Shown: piece by piece, positions 6,282 to 14,647 of the stretch
Layout: every line of letters starts with the position of its first letter
Position numbering within the stretch: the stretch's first letter is position 1
Assembly: GCA_964406735.1 (NCBI GenBank)
Contig: CAYOSU010000017.1
Span: 1-33,381, forward strand
Origin: CAYOSU01 sp964406735
Lineage (GTDB): Bacteria > Bacillota > Clostridia > Christensenellales > CAMQZB01
Direction: 5' to 3'
DNA: 33,381 nucleotides
The notes under the pieces: model-generated
Told to the model about the DNA's origin: nothing
The model's database searches: none
What the model saw: the letters and a program-made list of their open reading frames with translations, nothing else
Program-made: the position numbers and the translations under genes

Positions 6282-6977
6282 ATGTATAAGAGGATCATTC
6301 TGAAGCTTTCCGGAGAGGCGCTCTCGGGAGATAAAGGCTTCGGGCTTGACGATAATACGATCGACAAGATCGTAGAGGAAATAGCTCAGGTAAGAGAAAA
6401 CGGCACGGACGTGGGAATAATCGTCGGCGGTGGCAATTTCTGGAGAGGTAGACAAGGCTCTAAGATGGATAGATCTACCGCAGACCATATGGGCATGATG
6501 GCTACCGTTATGAACGCCCTTGCGATGCAGGACGCACTTGAAAGACACGGTATTCCGACGAGAGTGCAGACTGCGCTTTCGATAACGAGAGTTGCCGAGC
6601 CTTATATTTTGAGAAAGGCGATAAGGCACTTCGAGAAAGGCAGAGTCGTTATATTCGGTTGCGGAACGGGAAATCCTTACTTTACGACCGATACGGCAGC
6701 GGCACTCAGAGCTGCCGAGATCGGAGCCGATGCGATACTTCTTGCAAAGAACGTAGACGGCATTTACGATTCAGACCCCAAAGTAAATAAGGATGCCAAG
6801 AAGTTCGACGAGATATCCTATATGGACGTCATCAACAAAGGTCTTAAAGCAATGGACACCACAGCGGTATCTATGTGCATGGAAAATAACATACCTATCA
6901 TTGCGTTTGCGCTCTCCGAGGAAAACGGCATAATAAAGGCGGCAAACGGAGAGAAGATAGGCACTATCATCAAATAA
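6282..6977 (+). CDS. pyrH: Uridylate kinase (UMP kinase)
   Basis: 231 residues. It phosphorylates UMP to UDP with ATP in the cytoplasm, an amino acid kinase-fold hexamer. Seen: KLSGEAL at the N-terminus, VGGGNFWRG (nucleotide and UMP binding) near residue 48, DHMGMMATVMN near 68-78, and the GTGNPYFTTDTAAALRA motif near 128-144, all diagnostic. GGAGG lies upstream of ATG 6282. It is first in the pyrH-frr-orf60-uppS-cdsA-dxr-rseP-ispG unit. PyrH is usually allosterically controlled by GTP and UTP. Confidence 0.98.
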   Translation: MYKRIILKLSGEALSGDKGFGLDDNTIDKIVEEIAQVRENGTDVGIIVGGGNFWRGRQGSKMDRSTADHMGMMATVMNALAMQDALERHGIPTRVQTALSITRVAEPYILRKAIRHFEKGRVVIFGCGTGNPYFTTDTAAALRAAEIGADAILLAKNVDGIYDSDPKVNKDAKKFDEISYMDVINKGLKAMDTTAVSMCMENNIPIIAFALSEENGIIKAANGEKIGTIIK

Positions 6978-6989
6978 GGGGGCAAATTT

Positions 6990-7565
6990 ATGCAGTATTC
7001 GACAGAAGAATTAGAGATGTTATTCCTTGAAAACGAGGAAAAAATGGCCAAAACGGAGGACGTGTTGCTTTCCGAGTATACGAATATCAGAACGGGCAGA
7101 GCAAATCCTCATATCCTTGATAAAATTACGGTTGATTATTACGGACAGCAGTCTCCGATAAATCAGGTCGGCAATATCGCAGTTCCCGAGTCGAGAATGA
7201 TAACGATAACGCCTTGGGATGCAAGCATGGTAAGCAAGGTCGAGAAAGCGATACTTGCGGCAAATATCGGTCTTACTCCCTCTAACGACGGGAAAATAAT
7301 CCGTCTTGTTTTCCCTCAGGTAACCGAGGAGAGAAGAAGAGAGCTCGTTAAGCAGTGCAAGGCTATGGCAGAGGATTCAAAGGTCGCTTTGAGAAATATC
7401 AGACGTGAGACGCTTGATAAGGTCAAAAAGATGAAGACTGCAAAAGAGATCACCGAGGACGAGGCAACGCTTTGCGAGAAAGAGATGGAGAAGATCATCG
7501 CTAAGCACATAGAGAACATCGACAAGATCTACGCAGACAAAGAGAAAGAGGTAATGAGCGTTTAA
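6990..7565 (+). CDS. frr: Ribosome recycling factor
   Basis: 191 residues, the family length plus a few N-terminal residues. With EF-G it splits post-termination ribosomes. Landmarks are IRTGRANPHILDKITVDYYG, the Pro-rich NQVGNIAVPESRM loop and, in the C-terminal helix, VKQCKAMAEDSKVALRNIRR. GGGGG lies upstream of ATG 6990, 12 bases after pyrH. Its stop overlaps the next start by one base (TAATG), a strong coupling signal. Confidence 0.98.
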   Translation: MQYSTEELEMLFLENEEKMAKTEDVLLSEYTNIRTGRANPHILDKITVDYYGQQSPINQVGNIAVPESRMITITPWDASMVSKVEKAILAANIGLTPSNDGKIIRLVFPQVTEERRRELVKQCKAMAEDSKVALRNIRRETLDKVKKMKTAKEITEDEATLCEKEMEKIIAKHIENIDKIYADKEKEVMSV

Positions 7566-7747
7566 TGACATTCATTGCGGCAAGTGAAAAGGAAGCAGAG
7601 GAGCTTGCTCTTAAAAAGGGTAAAAAGATACGAAAGATATACTATACTGACAAACGCGCCGAGGGCAACGAGCATTTTCTTTGCATAAGAGAACGAGATG
7701 TTGACGGTGATACGGTCGAACTTGTATTTTCAAACTTCAAATTATGA
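7565..7747 (+). CDS. Small uncharacterised protein between frr and uppS
   Basis: 60 residues, not recognised. Its start shares a base with the frr stop (TAATG) and its stop overlaps the uppS start (ATGA), so it is translationally coupled on both sides, which argues that it is real. The sequence is charged: a helix FIAASEKEAEELALKKGKK followed by a predicted beta strand pair (KIRKIYYTD, HFLCIRERDV, TVELVFSNF). No Cys cluster, signal or membrane segment. The strong basic content could suit RNA binding; this is only a guess. Confidence 0.72.
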   Translation: MTFIAASEKEAEELALKKGKKIRKIYYTDKRAEGNEHFLCIRERDVDGDTVELVFSNFKL

Positions 7748-8433
7748 GTCAGAAAAAGCTTCAACACATTGCAATAATAATGGACGGCAACGGCAGATGG
7801 GCGCAAAAACGCGGCCTTAAAAGGGCTGCAGGGCATAAAGCCGGAGAAAAAAGCGTCCTTGCCGTAATAGAAAGATGCCTTGAAAGAGGTATCCCGTACT
7901 TGTCGCTGTATGCGTTCTCCACCGAGAATAAAAACAGGGACAAGGAAGAATTAAACTCCCTTTTTTCGATACTCAAAAGCTTCATGGTGCGCTATAAAGA
8001 CGAGGCGATAAAACGTGACGCATGCATACGCACGATGGGAGATCTTTCTTATTTTGACGAGGATGTAAGAAAGAGCATCGAAGAAGCTGAAGAAAAGACG
8101 GCAAACGGAAAGAGCCTCACGATAAACATCGGGCTCAATTACGGCGGTAAAGACGAGATAATACGAGCTATCAACAGGGCGAACGAAGCCGGTGTAACTC
8201 TTTCGGAAGAGAATTTTCACGATTTTCTCGACACCAAGGGCATGCCCGATCCTGATCTAATCATAAGAACGAGCGGCGAAATGCGCCTGTCGAATTTTAT
8301 GATTTATCAGGGAGCGTATTCGGAATTGTATTTTACTTCCGTGCTGTGGCCGGATTTTGACGGTGCGGAGCTTGATAAAGCTATAGAGGAGTATTACGGA
8401 CGCGATAGGCGTTTCGGTAAAGTAACTAAGTGA
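7744..8433 (+). CDS. uppS: Undecaprenyl diphosphate synthase (cis-isoprenyltransferase)
   Basis: 229 residues. It condenses isopentenyl diphosphate units on farnesyl diphosphate to make the C55 lipid carrier for peptidoglycan. Seen: IAIIMDGNGRWAQKRG with the essential Asp near residue 15, GHKAGEKSV, YAFSTENKNRDKEE, LNYGGKDEI, and DPDLIIRTSGEMRLSNFMIYQGAYSELYF, the full set of UppS motifs. The ATG at 7744 overlaps the preceding stop and has no clear SD, so it probably relies on coupling. It overlaps cdsA by four bases. Confidence 0.98.
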   Translation: MSQKKLQHIAIIMDGNGRWAQKRGLKRAAGHKAGEKSVLAVIERCLERGIPYLSLYAFSTENKNRDKEELNSLFSILKSFMVRYKDEAIKRDACIRTMGDLSYFDEDVRKSIEEAEEKTANGKSLTINIGLNYGGKDEIIRAINRANEAGVTLSEENFHDFLDTKGMPDPDLIIRTSGEMRLSNFMIYQGAYSELYFTSVLWPDFDGAELDKAIEEYYGRDRRFGKVTK

Positions 8434-9284
8434 ATAAAAAAAGCGGCGGCAACTTAAAAATAAGAACGGTCGGCGGTGCGATATTCGTACTTTTCGTCGG
8501 CGGAGCATTGTTCCTGAGAGAGATAACCCCTCTTTGGTTCGATATTTTCGTATTGCTTATAATGTCGCTCGGCACGATAGAGATGTGCAGAGCGCTCAGA
8601 GACTATTTGACTAAGACAAATTACGCCATAATTGCGTTTTTTGTCTTTCTTACCCTACCGACCTTTTATTTCTTAGGTGGGATGACGGCGCTTTATAAGC
8701 TGTTTTTCGCATATTTCTGGGCGACGGCTGTCGCCAGCATATATAACAAAGGGTACGGCTTGCAGAACTTGGCGTCTGCGGTATTGGTGGGCATATATCC
8801 AATCATGCTGTTCTCCTTTTTATTTGAGATAAACCACTGGGTAAATCAGGGCACGGCGGCATTACTTCTTATATTCCTGACAGGTCCTTGTTGCGACGTT
8901 GGTGCGTACCTTGTAGGCTCTACCGTCAAAGGTCCTAAGCTTTGTCCTACGATAAGCCCCAATAAGACGATATCGGGAGCTATCGGCGGCATAATCGGCG
9001 GCATAATAGGCTCTATGGCGGTATATTTCGTCTCTATTTACGCAATAAAACTTGACCTTGGCGTAAATGCTAACTGGCTGTTCTTTCTCGTATACGGTGT
9101 CATAGGCGCTGTACTTACGGAGTTTGGCGACTTGGTTGAAAGCAGTATCAAGCGTAGCGTTAACATCAAGGATATGGGTAGGGTCATCCCGGGACACGGC
9201 GGCATACTTGACCGCTTTGACGGAGTGCTATTCGTCGTGTTTGCGACATATATATATTTCAACGTATTCCTTGTATACGGTTAA
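8430..9284 (+). CDS. cdsA: Phosphatidate cytidylyltransferase (CDP-diglyceride synthase)
   Basis: 284 residues with about eight membrane helices. It makes CDP-diacylglycerol from phosphatidate and CTP. The C-terminal signature is clear: SPNKTISGAIGG, GDLVESSIKR, KDMGRVIPGHGGILDRFDG. It begins at GTG 8430 inside the uppS stop (GTGA), with no good SD, so coupling is likely. The order uppS-cdsA-dxr-rseP is typical of bacteria. Confidence 0.97.
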   Translation: MNKKSGGNLKIRTVGGAIFVLFVGGALFLREITPLWFDIFVLLIMSLGTIEMCRALRDYLTKTNYAIIAFFVFLTLPTFYFLGGMTALYKLFFAYFWATAVASIYNKGYGLQNLASAVLVGIYPIMLFSFLFEINHWVNQGTAALLLIFLTGPCCDVGAYLVGSTVKGPKLCPTISPNKTISGAIGGIIGGIIGSMAVYFVSIYAIKLDLGVNANWLFFLVYGVIGAVLTEFGDLVESSIKRSVNIKDMGRVIPGHGGILDRFDGVLFVVFATYIYFNVFLVYG

Positions 9285-9289
9285 ATAGT

Positions 9290-10393
9290 ATGAACAGAAT
9301 ATCTATAATAGGAAGTACGGGCTCGATAGGGAGACAAACGCTTGACGTAATAAGGCGTCATTCCGATAAGTTTCAAGTCGTTGCACTTGCTTCAAACAAC
9401 AACAAAAGCCTTTTACAGTCTCAGTCGCAGGAGTTTTCCGTAAGTAACCTGGGACTGTTTTCCAAAGATGGGGAAAGCTGCTACAAGCTTGCCTCGCTCG
9501 ACTGCATTGACACCGTAGTTATAGCGGCGTCAGGGCTTGCGGCGTTCCCGTATCTTATTGAGGCGATAAAGTCAGGGAAGCGTATAGCGCTTGCCAATAA
9601 AGAGTGCGTTGTAGCGGCGTGGGAGCTTTTAACTCCGCTTATAGAAAAAAGCGGTGCAACGGTATATCCCGTCGATAGCGAGCATAGCGCAGTCTGGCAG
9701 TCTTTATTTTCAGGAAGAAGAGAGGACGTCAAACGAATCATATTGACTGCAAGCGGCGGTCCGTTTTTCGGCAAAAAGAGTGAAGATCTTAAAAACGTTT
9801 CGGTTGCGGATGCCCTCGATCATCCGACCTGGAAGATGGGTAAAAAAATAACGGTCGATTCTGCGACTATGATGAATAAGGGATTAGAGGTCATCGAGGC
9901 GTGCAAGTTGTTCGGCGTTACCGAAAAAGAGGTTGATGTCGTCGTGCATAGGGAGAGCATAGTGCATTCGCTCGTAGAATATAACGATAACGCAGTTGTA
10001 TGCGAGATGTCCTACCCGACGATGGAAATACCTATTCAGCTTGCATTGTCCTACCCAGAACGGCTCGATACCGGCGTTAGTGGGTTGGATCTTGGACAAT
10101 TGGGGAAGCTGTCCTTTTATCCGCTTGACAACGAGACCTTTCCTTTTGTACATTTAGCTCGCAAGGCGTATAACGACGGCGGTTTTTATCCGCTAGCGTA
10201 TTCGTCGGCGGACGAGGTGGCGGTCGATGCGTTTTTGAACGGTAAAATCAGCTTTACGGATATTTACGACGTCGTTGAAAATACTATGCATAAGGCAACG
10301 CTTCCAAAGTTTTCGTTAGAGAACGTTGCGGATGCAGATAAAATAGTAAGGAAAACTGCGAGGGACGTGATTTCAGGTTATGATAATAAATAG
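9290..10393 (+). CDS. dxr: 1-deoxy-D-xylulose 5-phosphate reductoisomerase
   Basis: 367 residues. It catalyses the first committed step of the MEP isoprenoid pathway, DXP to MEP with NADPH. Visible: the Rossmann loop GSTGSIG at residues 8-14, NKECVVAAWE, PVDSEHSAVWQ (metal-binding Asp/Glu), SGGPFFG, HPTWKMGKKITVDSATMMNKG and the RESIVHSLVEY loop. It starts five bases after cdsA; the last 14 bases overlap rseP. Together with ispG downstream it shows that the organism uses the MEP route, feeding uppS. Confidence 0.98.
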   Translation: MNRISIIGSTGSIGRQTLDVIRRHSDKFQVVALASNNNKSLLQSQSQEFSVSNLGLFSKDGESCYKLASLDCIDTVVIAASGLAAFPYLIEAIKSGKRIALANKECVVAAWELLTPLIEKSGATVYPVDSEHSAVWQSLFSGRREDVKRIILTASGGPFFGKKSEDLKNVSVADALDHPTWKMGKKITVDSATMMNKGLEVIEACKLFGVTEKEVDVVVHRESIVHSLVEYNDNAVVCEMSYPTMEIPIQLALSYPERLDTGVSGLDLGQLGKLSFYPLDNETFPFVHLARKAYNDGGFYPLAYSSADEVAVDAFLNGKISFTDIYDVVENTMHKATLPKFSLENVADADKIVRKTARDVISGYDNK

Positions 10394-11483
10394 TCTTGCG
10401 ACAATTTCATCGGTGTTTAGCTCGGTTCTTTATGCAGTCGAGGCTTTAGCGGTTTTGCTTTTCATGGTAACCATCCATGAATTCGGGCATTACGTTGCAG
10501 GCAAGAAGCTCGGATTTAAGATAAACGAGTTCGCTATAGGCTTCGGTCCTGCGATATTCAAGCGCGAGATGAAAAGCGGTGAGTTGTTTTCCGTAAGAGC
10601 GTTGCCGCTTGGAGGCTATTGCGCATTCGAGGGTGAAGACGAGGAATCTGCAAGCGAAAAGTCCTTTGAAAAGCAAGCGCCTTGGAAGCGAATAATAGTG
10701 CTTCTTACAGGCGCATTTATGAACTTTTTCGTAACGGTGCTTATAGTGATAGTAACTTATACCGCATCAGGACAGTACGTCTTTACCGTCGGGAGAGTTC
10801 TTCCCAACGACGTTGGAGAGACAACGTCGCAAGAGTATATATTGCACGAAAACGACATTATTTTAGCAGTAAACGGGTACGACATCTATATGCCCACCGA
10901 GCTTACGAATGCACTAAAAATAGCTGCTGAGACCCCTGAAAAGCCCGTTTCGCTCGAGATAGTAAGAAACGGAGAGAGAATTACGGTCGAGGCGAAGATA
11001 AGGAATTACGTTCTGAGCTACGAGGATGATGACGGTAAAACTGTTGAGACTCACGCAACCGGTCTTGGCATAATACAAAGCTCGTCGCTGTATAGGTTCG
11101 GCTTTTTCGAGAGCATAAAGCGAGCTAACGTCTATTGCTTTAAGATGGCAGGAGAGGTGTTATCCGTTATCGGTCAGCTCTTTACGGGCAAAATATCGCT
11201 CGATTCCCTTTCCGGTCCCGTTTCGACGATAACTATCACTGCAGAGATAGCGTCCTACGGTTTCAGACAGCTTCTTGAGATAATAACGCTCATTGGCGTC
11301 AATCTTGCGGTATTCAACCTATTACCCATTCCTGCGCTTGACGGATGTAAGGTACTTTTTACCGTCATTGAGTGGATAAGGGGCAAAGCAATAAACAAAA
11401 AGATAGAGGGTATAGTTAACTTCGCAGGCTTCGTATTTTTGATCGGCTTTGCGATAATAGTAGACCTAATAAAAGTTATATGA
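10380..11483 (+). CDS. rseP: Site-2 protease family membrane metalloprotease (RseP/RasP)
   Basis: 367 residues. An intramembrane zinc protease that cuts signal peptides and anti-sigma factors within the membrane. The HEFGH zinc motif is in the first helix (near residue 34), a PDZ domain covers about 135-200, and the second metal motif LLPIPALDG is near 318, followed by C-terminal helices. The start overlaps dxr by 14 bases and the stop overlaps ispG (ATGA). No substrate anti-sigma factor is visible in the window. Confidence 0.96.
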   Translation: MIINSLATISSVFSSVLYAVEALAVLLFMVTIHEFGHYVAGKKLGFKINEFAIGFGPAIFKREMKSGELFSVRALPLGGYCAFEGEDEESASEKSFEKQAPWKRIIVLLTGAFMNFFVTVLIVIVTYTASGQYVFTVGRVLPNDVGETTSQEYILHENDIILAVNGYDIYMPTELTNALKIAAETPEKPVSLEIVRNGERITVEAKIRNYVLSYEDDDGKTVETHATGLGIIQSSSLYRFGFFESIKRANVYCFKMAGEVLSVIGQLFTGKISLDSLSGPVSTITITAEIASYGFRQLLEIITLIGVNLAVFNLLPIPALDGCKVLFTVIEWIRGKAINKKIEGIVNFAGFVFLIGFAIIVDLIKVI

Positions 11484-12529
11484 AAAAATGCGTCAAGGTC
11501 AAAAACGTAATAATAGGCGGCGGTGATATAGCCGTTCAGACGATGCTTTCGTCAAAGACAACGGACGTTGAGAGGTGCGTTGATGATATCGCAATGCTCA
11601 AAAGTGAGGGTTGCGATATAGTGCGCCTTGCCGTTTCTACAAAGGGAGAAGCGGAGGCTTTGAAGCGTATATGCGAAAGAGCAGTTTTACCCGTTGTTTC
11701 CGACATACAATTTGACTACGAGCTTGCTATAAAGTCCATAGAGGCAGGTGCTTCTAAGATTAGGATAAATCCCTGCTATATCGGCGGAGAGGATCATATA
11801 AAAGCCGTTTGCGACGCCGCAAAGGCAAATAACGTGCCGATAAGGGTGGGTGTCAATATGGGTAGCCTTGAAAATGAGGCTGAGAAAAAGTTTGGAAGAA
11901 CTGCGCAAGGGCTTGCTCATTCTGCGATAAACTGTGCGAGAATGCTGGAACGCAACGGGTTTGACGACATAGTGCTGTCTGTTAAGTCAAGTAGCGTGCC
12001 TGAAATGGTCAAAGCGTGTAGACTAATTGACGAGCTTACGGATTATCCTCAGCATATAGGAGTAACGGAGGCAGGCACAAAGGCGTTTGGGGACATAAAA
12101 AACGCTATAGGCATAGGAAGTCTTCTTCTTGACGGCATAGGAGATACGATAAGGGTCTCCCTTTCCGCACCGCCTGTCGAAGAAGTGAGAAGCGCAATGA
12201 GAATATTGCGTGCACTTGATTTAAAAAGCGGCGTAAAGGTGGTATCTTGTCCGACGTGTAGCCGTTGCGATTACGACCTTTTCTCTCTTGCCAAAGAGAT
12301 AGAGGACAAGACCTTCTCGATGAATGGCAACTTAAAGATAGCCGTAATGGGATGCGTCGTTAACGGAATAGGAGAAGGCAAGGATGCCGACATTGGCTTG
12401 GTCGGCGGCAAAGAAGGCTTTGTGGTGATAAAAAAGGGCGAGGTCGTCGCCAAACTTCCCAAAGAGGGATATAAAGAGCGTTTTATTGCAATGGTAGAGG
12501 AGGAGATAGATGCAAAATCTCGAGCTTGA
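11480..12529 (+). CDS. ispG: 4-hydroxy-3-methylbut-2-en-1-yl diphosphate synthase (flavodoxin)
   Basis: 349 residues. The penultimate step of the MEP pathway, a [4Fe-4S] enzyme converting MEcPP to HMBPP. It shows the TIM-barrel half (IRINPCYIGG, VGVNMGSLE, ENGFDDIVLSVK-like) and the C-terminal cluster half with CPTCSRC near residues 256-262 and MGCVVNGIGEGKDADIG holding the further Cys. Also typical is VQTMLSSKTTD in place of VQSMTNTDT near the start. It overlaps the following PolC-like gene by 20 bases. Confidence 0.97.
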   Translation: MKKCVKVKNVIIGGGDIAVQTMLSSKTTDVERCVDDIAMLKSEGCDIVRLAVSTKGEAEALKRICERAVLPVVSDIQFDYELAIKSIEAGASKIRINPCYIGGEDHIKAVCDAAKANNVPIRVGVNMGSLENEAEKKFGRTAQGLAHSAINCARMLERNGFDDIVLSVKSSSVPEMVKACRLIDELTDYPQHIGVTEAGTKAFGDIKNAIGIGSLLLDGIGDTIRVSLSAPPVEEVRSAMRILRALDLKSGVKVVSCPTCSRCDYDLFSLAKEIEDKTFSMNGNLKIAVMGCVVNGIGEGKDADIGLVGGKEGFVVIKKGEVVAKLPKEGYKERFIAMVEEEIDAKSRA

Positions 12530-14033
12530 AAACATCATATTGGAATGTTATCCCATGCTTGGAGAGGTTCGCTTGCATGATTTTTCCTACTCGAAGTCTG
12601 AGAAGAGATTTTTCGTACATATTCTCGTAAGAGAGTACGCCGACGTCGAGGAAGGCTTAAAAGCGTTGCTTGAAATGGAACTCGATTCTGCAGTAGACGT
12701 CAAGATCACCAAGGCGTATTGCGACGAGGATTACATAAGAACGAGGGTCTCGAGGTTTTTTGCACAAAACGGCGGCTATTTGCGCCCTGCGCTCAGCAGG
12801 CTCGATTACGACGTTGAAAAAGTAGGAGATAACGGCTATAAGCTGATATTTTACGGCGGCAAAAATTTCTGCGGCTATATGGACGGTGCGCTCAAAGACA
12901 GTTTGCTTAAATATTTCCACCGTTGTTTCCTTGAAGAGTTTGCCGTAGAAACTATTGAGATCGCCGAGGAGAAAAAGCACGTCGAGGAGGCAAAAACCGA
13001 GCTTCGTGCAATCGAAGTAACGGATAGGGCTATGTTTATCGGGAAGCCCTGCACGGAAAGACCGGGATTTATCATGGACATAAACGGCGAGTATACAGAG
13101 GCTGTTCTTGCCGGTAGGATAACAAACCTTACCGAACGCACGAAGAAAAATCCACCCAAGGAGAATGCAAGGAATAAGAACCCTGTGTACTTCACGTTCA
13201 ATGTTATAGATCCGTCGGGCAGTTTCCCTTGCATTATGTTCCCGTCGATCGGAAATACTCCCCTAGTCAAGGCGGAATTGAGCGGCAAGGAGTGTGTTTT
13301 GACCGGCAAGATCGCAAGAGACATGTACGGCGAGCTTAAGATGACGGTAAACACCATCACTCTTTGCAGAATTTTGACGAAAGAACCGCCAAAGGACGAC
13401 AAGATCAAGGAAGAACCGATATATTACACCAACGTTTTCCCCGAACCGCTCGTTGTTTATGAGCAATCCGATATGTTGGAAAAACGCAAACAGCGAGATA
13501 TATCAAAGCTTATCGGCAAGACGATAGTAACGTTCGACTTAGAAACTACGGGACTTAATGCCGATAAGGATAGGATAATCGAGATAGGTGCTGCGAAGCT
13601 CGTAGACGGGGAGTTCACTGAGAAGTTTAAGACCTTCATAGATCCCGGAATGCACATTCCCGACGGGGCGACAAAGGTAAATAATATCACGGACGAAATG
13701 GTTAAGAACGCCCCGAAGATAGAGGCTGTTATGGCAGATTTTTATAAGTTCTGCTACGGCGCAATACTCTGCGGTCATAACGTAAGAGGATTCGACGTGA
13801 GGTTCTTGAATAACGAGGCAAAAAGGTGCGGATACATATTTACTAACGAGCTGATAGATACTCTCGAGCTTTCGGAAAAATATGTCAAGGATGTACGAAA
13901 CAACAAGCTTGGTACACTTTGTGCAAGGTTCGGCGTTGTCAACGAGAATGCGCATAGGGCTTACGAGGATGCAATTTCGACTGCAAGAGTGCTTATCGGC
14001 ATGCTTGACGAGTATAAAGACATTCAAATATAA
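12510..14033 (+). CDS. PolC-related N-domain/OB/DEDDh exonuclease protein lacking PHP and polymerase domains
   Basis: 507 residues, compared with ~1440 for PolC. Residues 1-165 resemble the PolC N-terminal domain, 185-285 an OB fold (LAGRITNLTE, FNVIDPSGSFPCIMF, GELKMTVNTI), and 336-507 a complete DnaQ-type 3'-5' exonuclease. Catalytic residues are present: D343 and E345 (FDLETTG), D429 (HNVRGFD), H482 and D487 (HRAYED). In PolC the exonuclease is inserted within the PHP domain; here a ~50-residue linker stands in place of the PHP N-half, and nothing follows the exonuclease. AGGAGG precedes ATG 12510, inside ispG. The position after ispG and before rimP is where clostridia carry polC. It is probably a stand-alone proofreading or repair exonuclease; whether it acts on DnaE or another PolC is unknown. 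Confidence 0.85.
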   Translation: MQNLELENIILECYPMLGEVRLHDFSYSKSEKRFFVHILVREYADVEEGLKALLEMELDSAVDVKITKAYCDEDYIRTRVSRFFAQNGGYLRPALSRLDYDVEKVGDNGYKLIFYGGKNFCGYMDGALKDSLLKYFHRCFLEEFAVETIEIAEEKKHVEEAKTELRAIEVTDRAMFIGKPCTERPGFIMDINGEYTEAVLAGRITNLTERTKKNPPKENARNKNPVYFTFNVIDPSGSFPCIMFPSIGNTPLVKAELSGKECVLTGKIARDMYGELKMTVNTITLCRILTKEPPKDDKIKEEPIYYTNVFPEPLVVYEQSDMLEKRKQRDISKLIGKTIVTFDLETTGLNADKDRIIEIGAAKLVDGEFTEKFKTFIDPGMHIPDGATKVNNITDEMVKNAPKIEAVMADFYKFCYGAILCGHNVRGFDVRFLNNEAKRCGYIFTNELIDTLELSEKYVKDVRNNKLGTLCARFGVVNENAHRAYEDAISTARVLIGMLDEYKDIQI

Positions 14034-14063
14034 GCGGTTTTGTGCGAGAATGCTTAAAAATGC

Positions 14064-14092
14064 TTGCAAAAGCGCAAAATATGTGTTAAGAT
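14064..14092 (+). promoter_or_regulatory. rimP-nusA-infB operon promoter
   Basis: TTGCAA (14064-14069), a 17-bp spacer and TAAGAT (14087-14092), with a TG extended element just before the -10. It lies in the gap after the PolC-like gene. Spacer start AAGCGCAAAATATG parallels the pyrH promoter. Confidence 0.8.
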
Positions 14093-14119
14093 AATTATGC
14101 TTGAATAAGGAATTTGAAG

Positions 14120-14142
14120 AGCGGGCTTGCAAAGAGCCCGCT
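14120..14142 (+). promoter_or_regulatory. GC-rich hairpin in the rimP leader
   Basis: AGCGGGCT (14120-14127) pairs perfectly with AGCCCGCT (14135-14142). Only a broken T stretch follows, so it may be an inefficient terminator or attenuator, or part of the leader structure of the nusA operon, ten bases ahead of the AAGGAG of rimP. Confidence 0.5.
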
Positions 14143-14162
14143 TCTTTGATGCAAGGAGTAAA

Positions 14163-14630
14163 ATGTCAAAAGTTTGCGATATCGCAGTCAATGCGATAAA
14201 ACCCACTCTCGACGCTATGGGCGTTGAGATAGTCGATACGGAATACAAAAAAGGGCTCAAAGGAGAGCTCCCTACGCTTTGGATATATATCTACCATGAA
14301 AACGGCGTAGATCTCGATCTGCTTGAAAAGGTGCATAGGACTATCGATCCGATTCTTGACGAGGCAGACCCGACGGGTAATGCGCCGTATAACCTCAACG
14401 TATCGAGCCCCGGACTTGACAGACCGTTCAAGACGGATAGAGATTTTGAAAGAAATCTTGGCAAAGAGGTCGAAGTCAGGCTATATAAAAACGTCGACGG
14501 CAAAAAGTACTTTGAGGGCGTGCTTACGGGCTTTTCAAAGGAAAATATCGATGTTGAGGTCGGAGGGAAGACCATTTCGTTTTTAAGACAAGATATCGCA
14601 AAGGTATCGCAGCTCATAAAATTTGAATAA
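14163..14630 (+). CDS. rimP: Ribosome maturation factor RimP
   Basis: 155 residues from ATG 14163 (AAGGAG four bases upstream); a longer frame from 14127 has no such site and runs through the hairpin. RimP assists 30S assembly. Motifs: GVEIVDTEYKKG, the DLDLLEKVHRTIDPILDE helix, YNLNVSSPGLDRPFKTDRDFE (family signature) and a C-terminal SH3-like barrel. It is the first gene of the nusA-infB operon, as in most bacteria. Confidence 0.96.
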   Translation: MSKVCDIAVNAIKPTLDAMGVEIVDTEYKKGLKGELPTLWIYIYHENGVDLDLLEKVHRTIDPILDEADPTGNAPYNLNVSSPGLDRPFKTDRDFERNLGKEVEVRLYKNVDGKKYFEGVLTGFSKENIDVEVGGKTISFLRQDIAKVSQLIKFE

Positions 14631-14647
14631 TATGGAGGTATCCTACA

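Noticed and set aside
14034..14162. Frameshifted remainder of PolC after the exonuclease domain
   Set aside because: The gap is only 129 bases and contains a promoter and a hairpin; no polymerase-like translation is present in any frame.
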